The translations under genes were made by a program, and so were the position numbers. Below, piece by piece: positions 8,660 through 18,021 of a stretch of 64,000 bases of DNA; the stretch's first letter is position 1, and every line of letters begins with the position of its first letter. The DNA comes from CBDFKV01 sp965249035 (lineage in GTDB: Bacteria > Pseudomonadota > Gammaproteobacteria > Arenicellales > Poriferihabitantaceae): NCBI GenBank assembly GCA_965249035.1, contig CBDFKV010000007.1:930001-994000 (forward strand), written 5' to 3'. The notes under the pieces were generated by a model. That model worked only from the letters and a program-made list of their open reading frames with translations, ran no database searches and was not told where the DNA came from.

Positions 8660-10756
8660 TTAAGCGTCTTCTTGCTCTTGCAAAGCCTTCATACTAAGGC
8701 GAACACGCCCCTGCTTGTCGACTTCCAGCACTTTAACCTTAACTTCCTGACCTTCTGACAGCTCATCGCTGACATTGTTGACACGCTCATTAGAGATTTG
8801 TGAGATGTGCACCAAACCATCGCGTCCTGGCAAGATATTAACGAAAGCACCGAAGTCCATCAAACGCACGACTTTACCTTCGTAAACCATGCCGACTTCA
8901 ACATCAGCCGTAATTTGCTCAATACGCTTTTTCGCAGCCGCGCCACCTGCACTATCAACCGAGGCAATTTTAATCATACCACTGTCATCGATATCAATCG
9001 AAGCACCGGTTTCTTCAGAAATAGAACGAATAGTCGCGCCGCCTTTACCAATAACGTCACGAATTTTGTCAGTCGCAACTTTAATCGTGATGATGCGTGG
9101 TGCGTAATCAGACATTTCTTCACGTGGAGCAGAAAGCGCCTTGTTCATTTCCTCAAGAATATGCAAACGGCCTTGTTTGGCTTGCGCCAGCGCCTTTTCC
9201 ATAATTTCTTGGGTAATGCCATCAATCTTGATGTCCATTTGCAACGCAGTCACGCCTTCAGCCGAACCAGCGACTTTGAAGTCCATATCGCCCAAGTGAT
9301 CTTCATCACCGAGGATATCGGTCAATACCGCGTAATCATCGCCTTCTTTGATCAAGCCCATCGCAACGCCTGCAACCGGAGCCTTCACGGTAACACCCGC
9401 ATCCATCAAGGCCAGGCTGGCACCACAAACGGTTGCCATCGAGCTAGAGCCGTTAGATTCGGTGATCTCTGAAACAACGCGCATAGAGTAAGGATAGGTT
9501 TCCATATCTGGCAAAGTCGCCATAATCGCGCGATAGGCCAATTTACCGTGACCAATTTCGCGGCGCTTGGGCGAACCCACTCGACCAGTCTCACCCACGC
9601 AGTATGGCGGGAAGTTGTAATGCAACATAAAGGGTTGACGATACTCGCCTTCCAGTGCTTCAATTTTCTGGGCGTCGCGGTCGGTGCCTAAGGTGGTCAC
9701 TACAATCGCTTGGGTTTCACCACGGGTAAACAGCGCGGAGCCATGTGCACGCGGCAAGATGCCAGTTTCGACCGAGATCGGGCGCACCGTTTTAGTGTCG
9801 CGACCGTCGATACGTGGCTCACCTGCAATAATCCGGCCACGGACAATTTGCTTTTCCAAGCCTTTGAATGCGCCTTTAACGGCATCCGCGTAATCGGCCG
9901 GAGACTCATCATTAACCAATGCATCAAGTGCTGTTTGGCGAACTGCATCAACCGCAGTATAGCGATCCATTTTTTCAGCGATCGCATACGCTTTGGTCAA
10001 ATCAGCGGTAGCAACTTCTGCGACTTTAGCAGCCGTCCCTTCGTCAGTTTCTGGTGCTGTCCATTCCCATGGCGTAACGCCATAGTCATCAGCAAATGCT
10101 TTAACGGCGTTAATCGCAACTTGCAGCTGCTCGTGGCCAAACATCACCGCGCCCAGCATTTGCTCTTCGCTCAGCATGTCGGCTTCTGACTCAACCATCA
10201 GCACTGCTTGTTCGGTTCCGGCAACGACTAAATCCAGGCTGGATTGCTCTGCCAAAGCTGTTTTTGAGGGGTTTAGAACGTATTCGCCGTCAACCAGACC
10301 AACACGGCAAGCACCCAGCGGGCCATTAAACGGCAAGCCTGAAATCTCGATCGCAGCAGCGGCACCAATCATTGCCACGATATCCGGGTTGATTTCTTGA
10401 TCAACCGACATAATCGTTGCCACAATTTGTACTTCCTGGCTAAAGCCTTTAGGAAATAGTGGACGGATCGGGCGATCCATCAAACGACAAGTTAAAATGG
10501 CTTTTTCTGAAGGACGACCTTCACGCTTGAAAAAGCCACCGGGGATTTTACCGCCAGCATAAGTGCGTTCTTCGTAATCAACCGTCAACGGAAAGAAATC
10601 ACGATCGTTAGGTTCTTTGTTGGCCACAATGGTGACCATCACCGTGGTGTGGCCCATGCTAGCGATGACTGCACCGCTGGCTTGACGGGCAATCTTGCCC
10701 GACTCTAAGCGAACTTCGTGCTCGCCGTATGGAAATGTAGTTACTGTATGTTTCAC
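8660..10756 (-). CDS. pnp: Polyribonucleotide nucleotidyltransferase (PNPase)
   Basis: 698 residues, normal for PNPase: two RNase PH-like domains joined by a helical linker, then KH (VIGKGGATIRSISEETGASIDI) and S1 (GMVYEGKVVRLMDFGAFVNILPGRDGLVHISQ) RNA-binding domains at the C-terminus. It degrades RNA phosphorolytically from the 3' end and is a degradosome component in relatives. It follows rpsO by 38 bp, the usual rpsO-pnp pair. In E. coli the leader of pnp is cut by RNase III for autoregulation; I see no strong long stem in this short spacer. Confidence 0.98.
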   Translation of the reverse strand: MKHTVTTFPYGEHEVRLESGKIARQASGAVIASMGHTTVMVTIVANKEPNDRDFFPLTVDYEERTYAGGKIPGGFFKREGRPSEKAILTCRLMDRPIRPLFPKGFSQEVQIVATIMSVDQEINPDIVAMIGAAAAIEISGLPFNGPLGACRVGLVDGEYVLNPSKTALAEQSSLDLVVAGTEQAVLMVESEADMLSEEQMLGAVMFGHEQLQVAINAVKAFADDYGVTPWEWTAPETDEGTAAKVAEVATADLTKAYAIAEKMDRYTAVDAVRQTALDALVNDESPADYADAVKGAFKGLEKQIVRGRIIAGEPRIDGRDTKTVRPISVETGILPRAHGSALFTRGETQAIVVTTLGTDRDAQKIEALEGEYRQPFMLHYNFPPYCVGETGRVGSPKRREIGHGKLAYRAIMATLPDMETYPYSMRVVSEITESNGSSSMATVCGASLALMDAGVTVKAPVAGVAMGLIKEGDDYAVLTDILGDEDHLGDMDFKVAGSAEGVTALQMDIKIDGITQEIMEKALAQAKQGRLHILEEMNKALSAPREEMSDYAPRIITIKVATDKIRDVIGKGGATIRSISEETGASIDIDDSGMIKIASVDSAGGAAAKKRIEQITADVEVGMVYEGKVVRLMDFGAFVNILPGRDGLVHISQISNERVNNVSDELSEGQEVKVKVLEVDKQGRVRLSMKALQEQEDA

Positions 10757-10794
10757 GTATTTTATCCCGCCGATACTGGCGTTTTTATGTTCGT

Positions 10795-11064
10795 CTACTT
10801 ACGTAAGCCAAGTCTGGCGATGAGTTCACGATAGCGCTCAATGTTTTTACGCTTCATGTAGTCAAGCAATTTGCGGCGACGATTAACTAAGCGCAGCAGT
10901 CCCTGACGAGAATGATGATCGTGAATATGTGTTTTGAAATGTTCGGTTAGGTCTTTGATGCGAGCGGTTAGCAATGCAACCTGCACGTCAGTAGAACCAG
11001 TATCGCCTTTACTAAGCGCGTACTCTTTAATGATCGCTTCGCGATCGACAACGGTAAGTGCCAT
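10795..11064 (-). CDS. rpsO: 30S ribosomal protein S15
   Basis: 89 residues, exact family length. DTGSTDVQVALLTARI and the DHHSRQGLLRLVNRRRKLLDY block are diagnostic. S15 binds 16S rRNA early in 30S assembly and represses its own translation in E. coli. It heads the rpsO-pnp unit. The 154-bp stretch upstream to the next gene presumably holds its promoter. Confidence 0.98.
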   Translation of the reverse strand: MALTVVDREAIIKEYALSKGDTGSTDVQVALLTARIKDLTEHFKTHIHDHHSRQGLLRLVNRRRKLLDYMKRKNIERYRELIARLGLRK

Positions 11065-11218
11065 CGAATGGGTATCCTCTGTAGATTATTTCGAAAAAGT
11101 TCGACCCCTTGACCAGACGCCCCCATAGTTTAGGCACCAGTCGTAAAGGGACGCGGATTGTAACCGCAGCCAAGCCGAGGAACAAGTGCTTATTGCACGA
11201 TGCTTTTCAAGCGCTCTT

Positions 11219-12223
11219 TTAACCAAGCCGAGCCGGTTGAAGCACTACTTTCGGGGCTGACATTTGACCTTCATGGATTTCGCGAAAAGCCTCTGAGCCA
11301 TCAGCGAGCGCGCGTGTTTCTACCCAATCTAAGGAACCCAAAGCGCCACTATGCAACGCATGGATCGCCGCGCGCAGATCCACCGCAGTATAGGTGTAAT
11401 TGCCCAAAAAGGTGATTTCATCCAGCGTCAGCTTACGGGTATCAAGGCCGGGCTCATTATCTTGTAAGCCCACATGCGAGATGACTCCACCTGACTTTAC
11501 AAAAACGCAGGATGCCGCGCGCGTTCGACCGCTACCCACCGCATCAATCACCAAGTCGAAGCTGCCCGCTTCCGGCAGATCAGCGCTTAAGGGGTCGTAG
11601 GCTTGGGCGCAGCCAATCGTTTCTACTACCTGCCTTCTGCCCGCATTGGTATCGCCCAAGTAGATTTCTCGACAACCCTTGCCTTGCAATAACAAGGCCG
11701 CAAACACACCAATCGATCCACCACCCAGCACGATTGCCCGGCATTCAGACAAAGGTCGGTGTAGCACCTTTTCCGCCAAATAAACCGCATGCAAAGAAGT
11801 GGCAGCGGGTTCAGCCAAGCTGGCATCGACCGGATTCATAGCTTGGGGCATATCCAGCAGATTACGCTCCGGCAGAGCAATGTACTCGGCAAAAGCACCC
11901 GGCACCCGCATGCCAATGAGTTCTCGCTTCGAACATAAATTTGAACGCCCACCCTGACAGCTATCACAGATGCCGCAAGTCATCAGCGGGTTAAGCACCA
12001 CTCGCTGACCTTGTTTAGCACCGTTCTGAACGATACCGACTGCTTCATGCCCCAGTATTAGCGGCGGCACACGGCGCGCATCATGGCCGTGATACGCGTG
12101 CATATCAGAACCACAAATACCCACTGCCTCAATTTCAACCAGCGCTTCATCGGCGGCAGGAACAGGCTTTGGTTCTTCTCGATACTGCAATTCGAGCGTG
12201 TTGGTATAGACGAGTGCTTTCAT
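11219..12223 (-). CDS. Zinc-dependent alcohol dehydrogenase, probable DHPS 2-dehydrogenase (HpsO/HpsP type)
   Basis: 334-residue medium-chain dehydrogenase. Catalytic zinc ligands appear as Cys37 (GICGSD) and the GHE motif (His59-Glu60); the structural zinc site is complete (Cys83, Cys86, Cys89, Cys97). A Rossmann motif (VLGGGSIGV) follows. General homology is to polyol and L-threonine dehydrogenases. It is the last gene of the sulfonate operon, 8 bp after an SDR gene. In DHPS-degrading Cupriavidus, two 2-dehydrogenases (HpsO and HpsP) interconvert DHPS enantiomers through the ketone; this gene and its neighbour are the natural counterparts. I cannot tell from sequence which is which. Confidence 0.75.
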   Translation of the reverse strand: MKALVYTNTLELQYREEPKPVPAADEALVEIEAVGICGSDMHAYHGHDARRVPPLILGHEAVGIVQNGAKQGQRVVLNPLMTCGICDSCQGGRSNLCSKRELIGMRVPGAFAEYIALPERNLLDMPQAMNPVDASLAEPAATSLHAVYLAEKVLHRPLSECRAIVLGGGSIGVFAALLLQGKGCREIYLGDTNAGRRQVVETIGCAQAYDPLSADLPEAGSFDLVIDAVGSGRTRAASCVFVKSGGVISHVGLQDNEPGLDTRKLTLDEITFLGNYTYTAVDLRAAIHALHSGALGSLDWVETRALADGSEAFREIHEGQMSAPKVVLQPARLG

Positions 12224-12231
12224 AATTTTCT

Positions 12232-12993
12232 TTATTTGGCAGTAAACCCGCCATCGAGGTGAATGACCTGCCCGGTAATGTAATCGGAGGCCGTGGATGC
12301 CAAGAAGACCGTAATGCCGTCTAGGTCAACAAGCTCGCCATTCCGTCCAATCGCTGTCTGAGCGGCCAACTTATCCAAGCTATCAGGGTTTTCATAAACT
12401 GGAGCAGTCAACCCGGTAGGGAAGAAACCCGGCGCGATTGCGTTGCAGTTAATGCCTTTGTTTGACCACGCCTCCGCCATGGCGCGAGTTAATTGGGCGA
12501 TGCCTCCCTTGGACGCGCCATAAGCCAAACTATTGGCAAAGGCGCGGCTAGATTGTAAGGAGGCTATGTTGATAATCCGGCCCCAGCCCTTGGCCTGCAT
12601 GGCTGGCATCAACTCTCGCGCTAGAAAAAAGGGCACTGCCAAATTCAAATTGAGGGTTTGATCCCAACTCTCTAAGGAAATTTTATCAACCGGTTGGCGG
12701 AAGTTAACCCCAGCGGCGTTAATCAAAACATCGATCGAGCCAAATTGATCTGCCGCCAAAGCTGCAATCTCGGCCAATTGCTCTCGATCAGATAGGTCAA
12801 TCGCTAAGGGGTTTGCTCTGCCACCAATTGCTTCAATCTCGGCGATGGTGGCATCCAATTGCTCTGCCCTTCTGCCAAGCGCCACAATACTGGCCCCAGC
12901 TTGCGCCAATGCCAAAGCCTGACGTTGACCAATGCCCGAACTAGCGCCGGTAACTAGCGCCACTTTACCGCTTAGGTCAAAAAGAGAATTCAT
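12232..12993 (-). CDS. Short-chain dehydrogenase, probable DHPS 2-dehydrogenase (HpsO/HpsP type)
   Basis: 253 residues from the ATG at 12993; a longer in-frame start at 13044 would overlap the end of the uspA gene and add an atypical leader. Classical SDR features: TGASSGIG cofactor motif (residues 15-22), NAAG (92-95), catalytic Ser145, Tyr158 and Lys162, and a C-terminal YITGQVIHLDGGF. It belongs to the gluconate 5-dehydrogenase-like branch by eye. It lies between uspA and the zinc dehydrogenase in the sulfonate operon; together the two dehydrogenases could racemise DHPS so that only one enantiomer need be oxidised by HpsN. Confidence 0.75.
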   Translation of the reverse strand: MNSLFDLSGKVALVTGASSGIGQRQALALAQAGASIVALGRRAEQLDATIAEIEAIGGRANPLAIDLSDREQLAEIAALAADQFGSIDVLINAAGVNFRQPVDKISLESWDQTLNLNLAVPFFLARELMPAMQAKGWGRIINIASLQSSRAFANSLAYGASKGGIAQLTRAMAEAWSNKGINCNAIAPGFFPTGLTAPVYENPDSLDKLAAQTAIGRNGELVDLDGITVFLASTASDYITGQVIHLDGGFTAK

Positions 12994-13019
12994 CAGAGCA
13001 TTGGTGCGAAATAAATGCC

Positions 13020-13445
13020 TTAGCGCACCACATGTACCGCGCACTGCGCGTAACGCACAATTCGTGCTGCGGTAGACCCCAGGAAAAAATCCTTTAATCC
13101 TGGCTTGTGTGACCCCACGATAATGCAGTCTGCCGCCACTTTTTCCGCGTAATCAGTCATTGTCCGCCCGGGGTGACCGGTCAGTACCACAGCCTCGATA
13201 TCTTTTTGCTCACCAATCCGTTCTTCAATACCTTTTTTAGCGGATGCAATAATTTCGTTTTTTTGTTCACTCAATGCATGCTTGTTTTCGGACGACATAT
13301 AGTAATTGGCATAACTGGGCACCTGATCCAACACGTGCACAGCGATAACCCTACCACCTTCGGCTCTCAGCCTTCTGGCCACTTCCATGGTCTTGACGCC
13401 ATGCCCTTGGTCCAGCGCGAGTGGTAATAATATGACTTGGTACAT
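13020..13445 (-). CDS. Universal stress protein (UspA family), TRAP-associated
   Basis: 141 residues, one Usp domain. The ATP-binding signature G-x2-G-x9-G-S/T is visible near the C-terminus (VGSHKPGLKDFFLGSTAARI). Single-domain, ATP-binding Usp proteins are encoded beside some TRAP transporters, the best known being TeaD, which regulates the ectoine transporter TeaABC. Here it sits between hpsN and the SDR gene, downstream of the TRAP genes, so a regulatory role in sulfonate uptake is a reasonable inference. Confidence 0.85.
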   Translation of the reverse strand: MYQVILLPLALDQGHGVKTMEVARRLRAEGGRVIAVHVLDQVPSYANYYMSSENKHALSEQKNEIIASAKKGIEERIGEQKDIEAVVLTGHPGRTMTDYAEKVAADCIIVGSHKPGLKDFFLGSTAARIVRYAQCAVHVVR

Positions 13446-13544
13446 GTTCTATCCCTTACAGTGATTTTTAAGTACGATTCTAGACACGGCTAAGCAGTGA
13501 GTATATGGGCTTTTAGTGCGAATATTGTCTAAGACGACCGCCGT

Positions 13545-14846
13545 TTATGGCTGTAGATTGAAGGTTTCATCGGGAAAATACTTATGCAATCGGTCATCCC
13601 CCGTACGCGCGTGCGCCTCCATCCCTTCCAAACGTGAGATCCGTGCAGCAGCAGCGGCAACTTCGCGATTAGCTTCGCGACTCATTCGTTGGGTCGTCAC
13701 TGTTTTAACAAACTTGCCTGCAAATAATCCACCGGTATATCGACCTGCACCTTTGGTGGGCAGTATATGGTTAGTGCCAGAGCATTTATCACCGTAAGCC
13801 ACGGTGGTTTCTTCGCCAACAAACAGCGACCCATAATTACGTAGGCGGTTGACCCACCAGTCCAAGTCTTCGGCCTGCACCTCCAGGTGCTCGGCGGCAT
13901 AGCGATCACTAATTACTGCCACTTCTTCCCGATCTGAACACAGAATCACTTCACCATAATCTTGCCAAGAGCCTTCGGCTGCAGCACGTGCGGTATCGGG
14001 CAGTTTTTCGATAAAACTCGGCATCAATTTGAGTACTTTGTTGCCGAGATCGCGGTCGGTAGTGAATAACCAACACGGTGAATCAAAGCCGTGTTCAGCT
14101 TGACCCACTAAATCACTGGCGACAAGCATAGGGTCAGCAGTTTTATCTGCAATGATGGCAATTTCGGTAGGGCCTGCGAATAGATCAATTCCAACACGCC
14201 CAAACAGCATGCGCTTTGCTTCAGCAACAAAACGATTGCCCGGTCCGACTAGAATGTCGGCCGCGTGTCCAGTAAAAAGGCCAAAGGCCATGGCGGCAAT
14301 ACCCTGCACCCCACCCATCGCAAGAATGGTATCAGCGCCACAAAGGTTAGCGGTATAAATAATCGCTGGATTAACACCTTCACCTGGCTTGGGAGGTGAA
14401 CAGGCGATCACGTGATCCACTCCTGCAGCCTTGGCAGTCGCCACCGACATAACAGCTGAGGCAACATGCGCATAGCGTCCGCCCGGCACATAACAACCTG
14501 CGGTTTGAACCGGGATTTGCTTTTGGCCTGCGAACAAGCCTGGCGATAGCTCCACCTCAAAATCAATCAGCACTTCACGTTGCTTTTCAGCAAATCCTCG
14601 GACCCGATCATAGGCAAATTGAATATCGTCTTTGACTTGTTGCGAGAGTTTTGCGGTTGCTGCTTCAATCTCTTCCTCAGTAACCACTACGTTGCCATCG
14701 TAATTGTCCAGCTTGACAGCGTATTCAATCGCTTTTTCTTCACCACCAGCTTCTATATCCGACAGCATTTGCGCCACAATATTTCGCGTATCATCCTCGC
14801 CCGTAGTCGCTGATTTATCCGCTTTTTTTAGGAACTCTATGGCCAT
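13545..14846 (-). CDS. hpsN: HisD-family dehydrogenase, probable sulfopropanediol 3-dehydrogenase HpsN
   Basis: 433 residues of the histidinol dehydrogenase fold. The catalytic and zinc residues of HisD are retained: the Gln and His of GQAEHGFDS, the Glu-His of AAEHLEVQ, the Asp in YGDKCSGTNH and a C-terminal His in GMEAHARTGDD. True histidinol dehydrogenases sit in his operons; this gene follows a TRAP transporter and shares the operon with suyAB. HpsN of Cupriavidus is such a HisD homologue and oxidises (R)-DHPS by two NAD+-dependent steps to (R)-sulfolactate. Context makes HpsN the best call; other HisD-like catabolic enzymes remain possible. Confidence 0.8.
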   Translation of the reverse strand: MAIEFLKKADKSATTGEDDTRNIVAQMLSDIEAGGEEKAIEYAVKLDNYDGNVVVTEEEIEAATAKLSQQVKDDIQFAYDRVRGFAEKQREVLIDFEVELSPGLFAGQKQIPVQTAGCYVPGGRYAHVASAVMSVATAKAAGVDHVIACSPPKPGEGVNPAIIYTANLCGADTILAMGGVQGIAAMAFGLFTGHAADILVGPGNRFVAEAKRMLFGRVGIDLFAGPTEIAIIADKTADPMLVASDLVGQAEHGFDSPCWLFTTDRDLGNKVLKLMPSFIEKLPDTARAAAEGSWQDYGEVILCSDREEVAVISDRYAAEHLEVQAEDLDWWVNRLRNYGSLFVGEETTVAYGDKCSGTNHILPTKGAGRYTGGLFAGKFVKTVTTQRMSREANREVAAAAARISRLEGMEAHARTGDDRLHKYFPDETFNLQP

Positions 14847-14911
14847 CGATATCTACCTCAAGGTGGTAATTGTTAAAAATAAAATGAGATGCGTAAAAAC
14901 TAGAACTGTTG

Positions 14912-16222
14912 TTATTGAATCGCCCAGAGCGAGAGCTGAGGAATAAACGCCAGCATCAGCACAACAAAGGCCATGGCAAATACATAGGGCACTGCTTTAG
15001 CGGCCACGTTTAGAATGGGTTCGCCGGTTAAGCCTGACACTACAAATAGGTTTAAGCCCAACGGCGGCGTAATAAATCCTACCCCTAGAGACGTCACCAT
15101 CATGATGCAAAAGTGGATTTCATTCATGCCGATTTCTTGTGCAAGCGGCAACATAATCGGCGCGAGAATAACAATATTGGGGGTCGTTTCCATCACGCAA
15201 CCAGCGAGAATTAATATGCCTATCATCATCAATATGATGAGCACTCTGTTGTCTGTTAATGAAGTCATGGCGAGCACAAATCCTTGCGGAATTTCAAGCG
15301 CTGCCAACGTTTGAGCGAGTGGCAAGGAAAAGGCAATAATCGGCACGATCACACCATTAACTTTAGCCGAGCTGGCCAACATCTTAGGGAAATCTGCAAC
15401 CGTGATGGTGCGCTTGTACAGGCCAATAAGGATGGTGGTGATAACCGCGACTGCCGCTGCCTCAGTCGGGGTGAAAATGCCACTATAAATGCCGCCCATG
15501 ATAATAAAGGGCACCAACAGAGCGTGCCGGGCATCGACTACCGCATCCCACAAACGTTTGAACGAAAATCCCTGACCCGCGTTTTCATAACCCTTGATAC
15601 GGTTCATGATGACATTAGTGATCATGATCGTGATGATAATCAACAGCCCAGGAATAATTGCTGCCAAGAACAAGGTCGATGCCGAAATCCCCAGAATCAG
15701 TCCAATAATAATGTAGGCAATGGATGGTGGAATTAATATGCCGGTACAAGCCCCCGCAGCCACCAGCGCGCAGGCGTACGGTCTTGGATAACCTTGCTCG
15801 ACCAAGCGGCCGATCGTCATCCGACCAACACCCGCAGCACCTGCCGCATCAGAGCCTGATATGCAGGCAAAGAAACCGCATACCAATACGGTAGCAGTAC
15901 CAAATCCCGATCTAAATCCTCCCACCAAGGCTTCTGCAACGTTCAGCAGTTTGTTAGAAAGCCCAGTGCGCACCAGTACATCGCCAGTAAGAATGAACAA
16001 AGGAACGGCGATTAATGCGAAGGCATCAATGCCGTCGAATAGCGATTCTCCCACCAATGCCAGTGGTAACACATCGGAGAAATACAGCATGGAGATTGAA
16101 GTCACACCCAAGACGGCCCAAACTGGCACCGCCAAAATGATCAATACCAGCGCGAAAAACAAGGGCAGATAAAACTCCCACCCCAGGACTAACTCAAAAC
16201 CTTCTTGTTGTAGATATTCCAT
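14912..16222 (-). CDS. TRAP transporter large permease subunit (DctM type; HpsM-like)
   Basis: 436 residues, highly hydrophobic with about a dozen membrane segments, the size of DctM/SiaM large subunits. The segment GSDAAGAAGVGRMTIGRLVEQGYPRPYACALVAAGACTGILIPPS is the family hallmark region, and GVGFITPPLGLNLFVVSG is the matching C-terminal half. It catalyses Na+-driven uptake of an organic anion delivered by the binding protein. Its start touches the stop of the small subunit gene, and hpsN follows 65 bp downstream, which points to DHPS or sulfolactate as substrate. Confidence 0.92.
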   Translation of the reverse strand: MEYLQQEGFELVLGWEFYLPLFFALVLIILAVPVWAVLGVTSISMLYFSDVLPLALVGESLFDGIDAFALIAVPLFILTGDVLVRTGLSNKLLNVAEALVGGFRSGFGTATVLVCGFFACISGSDAAGAAGVGRMTIGRLVEQGYPRPYACALVAAGACTGILIPPSIAYIIIGLILGISASTLFLAAIIPGLLIIITIMITNVIMNRIKGYENAGQGFSFKRLWDAVVDARHALLVPFIIMGGIYSGIFTPTEAAAVAVITTILIGLYKRTITVADFPKMLASSAKVNGVIVPIIAFSLPLAQTLAALEIPQGFVLAMTSLTDNRVLIILMMIGILILAGCVMETTPNIVILAPIMLPLAQEIGMNEIHFCIMMVTSLGVGFITPPLGLNLFVVSGLTGEPILNVAAKAVPYVFAMAFVVLMLAFIPQLSLWAIQ

Positions 16223-16737
16223 TAGTCAAAAAGCTTTACGCCCTCAAATACATCGCGACCATTACGCAAGTCGCTCAAGTCACGCAAGATGGATTGAACC
16301 AGCCTAAAACAAACCAGACAAAAACCAAACGGAACCGCAGCTAATGCCCACGCTTGAGCAACGCCTAAACCATGCGTTACCGACTGAAATTTCATCGAAA
16401 CTGATAGCGTTTCATAGGAGTAATACAGGGCCAGTACCGATACGAACAACATAATGAAGTCACCCAATAGATACACAAAGGCTTTAGTCCGGTTGCCGAG
16501 GAACCCAAGGATCACATCGATACGAATATGGCCACGATCACGAACCGCTGCCGCCACTCCGATCCAGACCAGGTAGATAAACGCGTAGCGCGCGATTTCT
16601 TCAGCCCAGGTTGAGGAATAAGAAAGCGCAAAACGACGAATCACTTCGGTGCCAATGGTTACTACGATCATGGAGTAAAACACCAATAGCAACCAACGCT
16701 CGCAATTACGATCGATAGCCGATAGTAGTTTCTTCAT
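16222..16737 (-). CDS. TRAP transporter small permease subunit (DctQ type; HpsL-like)
   Basis: 171 residues with four predicted membrane helices, the standard DctQ layout. The motif SYSSTWAEEIARYAFIYLVWIGVAAAVRDRGHIRIDV, read here in pieces, is typical: WAEE-x-AR-x-x-F and the GHIRID loop. It pairs with the large subunit to form the membrane complex. Its ORF shares bases with the start of the large-subunit gene, while a 77-bp spacer with a GC-rich hairpin separates it from the binding-protein gene. Confidence 0.92.
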   Translation of the reverse strand: MKKLLSAIDRNCERWLLLVFYSMIVVTIGTEVIRRFALSYSSTWAEEIARYAFIYLVWIGVAAAVRDRGHIRIDVILGFLGNRTKAFVYLLGDFIMLFVSVLALYYSYETLSVSMKFQSVTHGLGVAQAWALAAVPFGFCLVCFRLVQSILRDLSDLRNGRDVFEGVKLFD

Positions 16738-16779
16738 AATGCCCTCCTTCTTAGGTTTACAGCTAATCTATAAAAGCTT

Positions 16780-16800
16780 GCGGGCCTGCTTGAGGCCCGC
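16780..16800 (-). terminator. GC-rich intercistronic hairpin between TRAP binding protein and permease genes
   Basis: A perfect 7-bp stem (GCGGGCC pairing with GGCCCGC) with a 7-nt loop lies in the 77-bp spacer. There is no long T-run after it on the minus strand (AAGCTTTTATAG), so it is more likely a partial terminator or a 3' stabiliser. Such stems are commonly placed after binding-protein genes and allow more binding protein than permease to be made. Confidence 0.55.
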
Positions 16801-16814
16801 TGGCTTAGCCTTCA

Positions 16815-17966
16815 TCAGGCGTCATTTACGTAGTATTTCCCCTGCGTATTAGCAGCTTCTAACAATTTATTGAAATCATCCATCGATCCCGCCAAGTCGT
16901 TTTTATAGGTGTCCCATTCTGAATTTTGGTGACCACCCTTATCCACCCATTGCTGTAGCTCATCTTCAGTTGGAGTATAGAATTGAACGCCTGTTTTACT
17001 CATTTCAGCCATCGCATAAGCACGCGCTGCTGGCACCTTGGACAAGTTTTGATGTGAGGTGACTTCGCTGGCGAAATCGATCGCTTCACGAACGTCCAGA
17101 GGCAGGCTGTTAAACCATTCGAGGTTGCAGGAATAGACCTGCGAATCAGGAACCGCGCGCGTGAACGTCACCCAAGAAAGGATGTCTTTAAACCCAAACA
17201 CATTGAGTGCACCCACTGAAGGGTCAAGTGCATCGGCAACACCTTGCTTAATCGCTGATGGCGTTTCGCCCCAGGCAACTGGTGTCGGGTTAGCACCTAC
17301 CGCACGATAATACTGTTGCAACATTTTGGAACCAGGCACACGGAATTTGAGACCTGCCAGATCATCTGGAGTTTTAACCGGCCCGTCGCCGCCTTTCCGC
17401 AGCGCGACAACGCGTGGGTCAATGACGACATACCACAATGGTTTAAATCCCTTGGCTTCAACCAGAGGATGAACCGAGTCACGCCAAACATCAGAGTTGA
17501 CTAAGTTGACGAAATTTTGATTCGCACCACAGAAATACGGCAGATTGATTAAGTCGATCGCCGGTGCAAATGGCGCGAAATTTGACAACGAATGTTGCGC
17601 TGCCTGAATCGTGCCTTGTTGCACCTTAGAAACCAGCGCACCACCCGCGCCCAATTGGCCACCTGGAGCCAATTTTACATAGACTTGGCCATTGGTGATG
17701 TTTTGGATATTTTCTTTAAAATCCAACTGCATAATCGGATAGCTACGCGTAGCACCTAGAACATAGGCGGTCGCAATGGTCATTTTGTGCTTGGCTGCTT
17801 TCTCGCGTTCCTTTTCTTCTTTCGCAGTGGCCGCAGCAGCCTCTTCGCTGAATAATAAGCTGCCACTGGCACCCGCTACTAGCGCGGCTGTAAAGCCAAA
17901 TTTCTTGCTAATGGATAAAAAACGACGACGTTCAGTATTTCCTAGCGTATCTTGGATATGTTTCAT
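16815..17966 (-). CDS. TRAP transporter substrate-binding protein (DctP family; HpsK-like)
   Basis: 383 residues. The N-terminus contains a twin-arginine pattern (RRRFLS followed by a hydrophobic segment FTAALVAGASGSLLF), suggesting Tat rather than Sec export. The mature part has DctP family features, including LAPGGQLGAGGALVSKVQQGTI, VPGSKMLQQYYRAVGANPTPVAWGE and GVADALDPS. The family usually binds an organic anion through a conserved Arg in the region of LKFRVPGS. It is upstream of the two permease genes and downstream of suyAB and a small membrane protein gene, consistent with capture of a C3 sulfonate. Confidence 0.9.
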   Translation of the reverse strand: MKHIQDTLGNTERRRFLSISKKFGFTAALVAGASGSLLFSEEAAAATAKEEKEREKAAKHKMTIATAYVLGATRSYPIMQLDFKENIQNITNGQVYVKLAPGGQLGAGGALVSKVQQGTIQAAQHSLSNFAPFAPAIDLINLPYFCGANQNFVNLVNSDVWRDSVHPLVEAKGFKPLWYVVIDPRVVALRKGGDGPVKTPDDLAGLKFRVPGSKMLQQYYRAVGANPTPVAWGETPSAIKQGVADALDPSVGALNVFGFKDILSWVTFTRAVPDSQVYSCNLEWFNSLPLDVREAIDFASEVTSHQNLSKVPAARAYAMAEMSKTGVQFYTPTEDELQQWVDKGGHQNSEWDTYKNDLAGSMDDFNKLLEAANTQGKYYVNDA

Positions 17967-18021
17967 GTTCTCCTCTGTGTTACTTATGTGATTAATATGT
18001 GATTAACAATTATGTGGATGG

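Noticed and set aside
13545..14846. A biosynthetic histidinol dehydrogenase (hisD)
   Set aside because: No his genes are nearby, and the operon context with suyAB and a TRAP transporter fits HpsN better.
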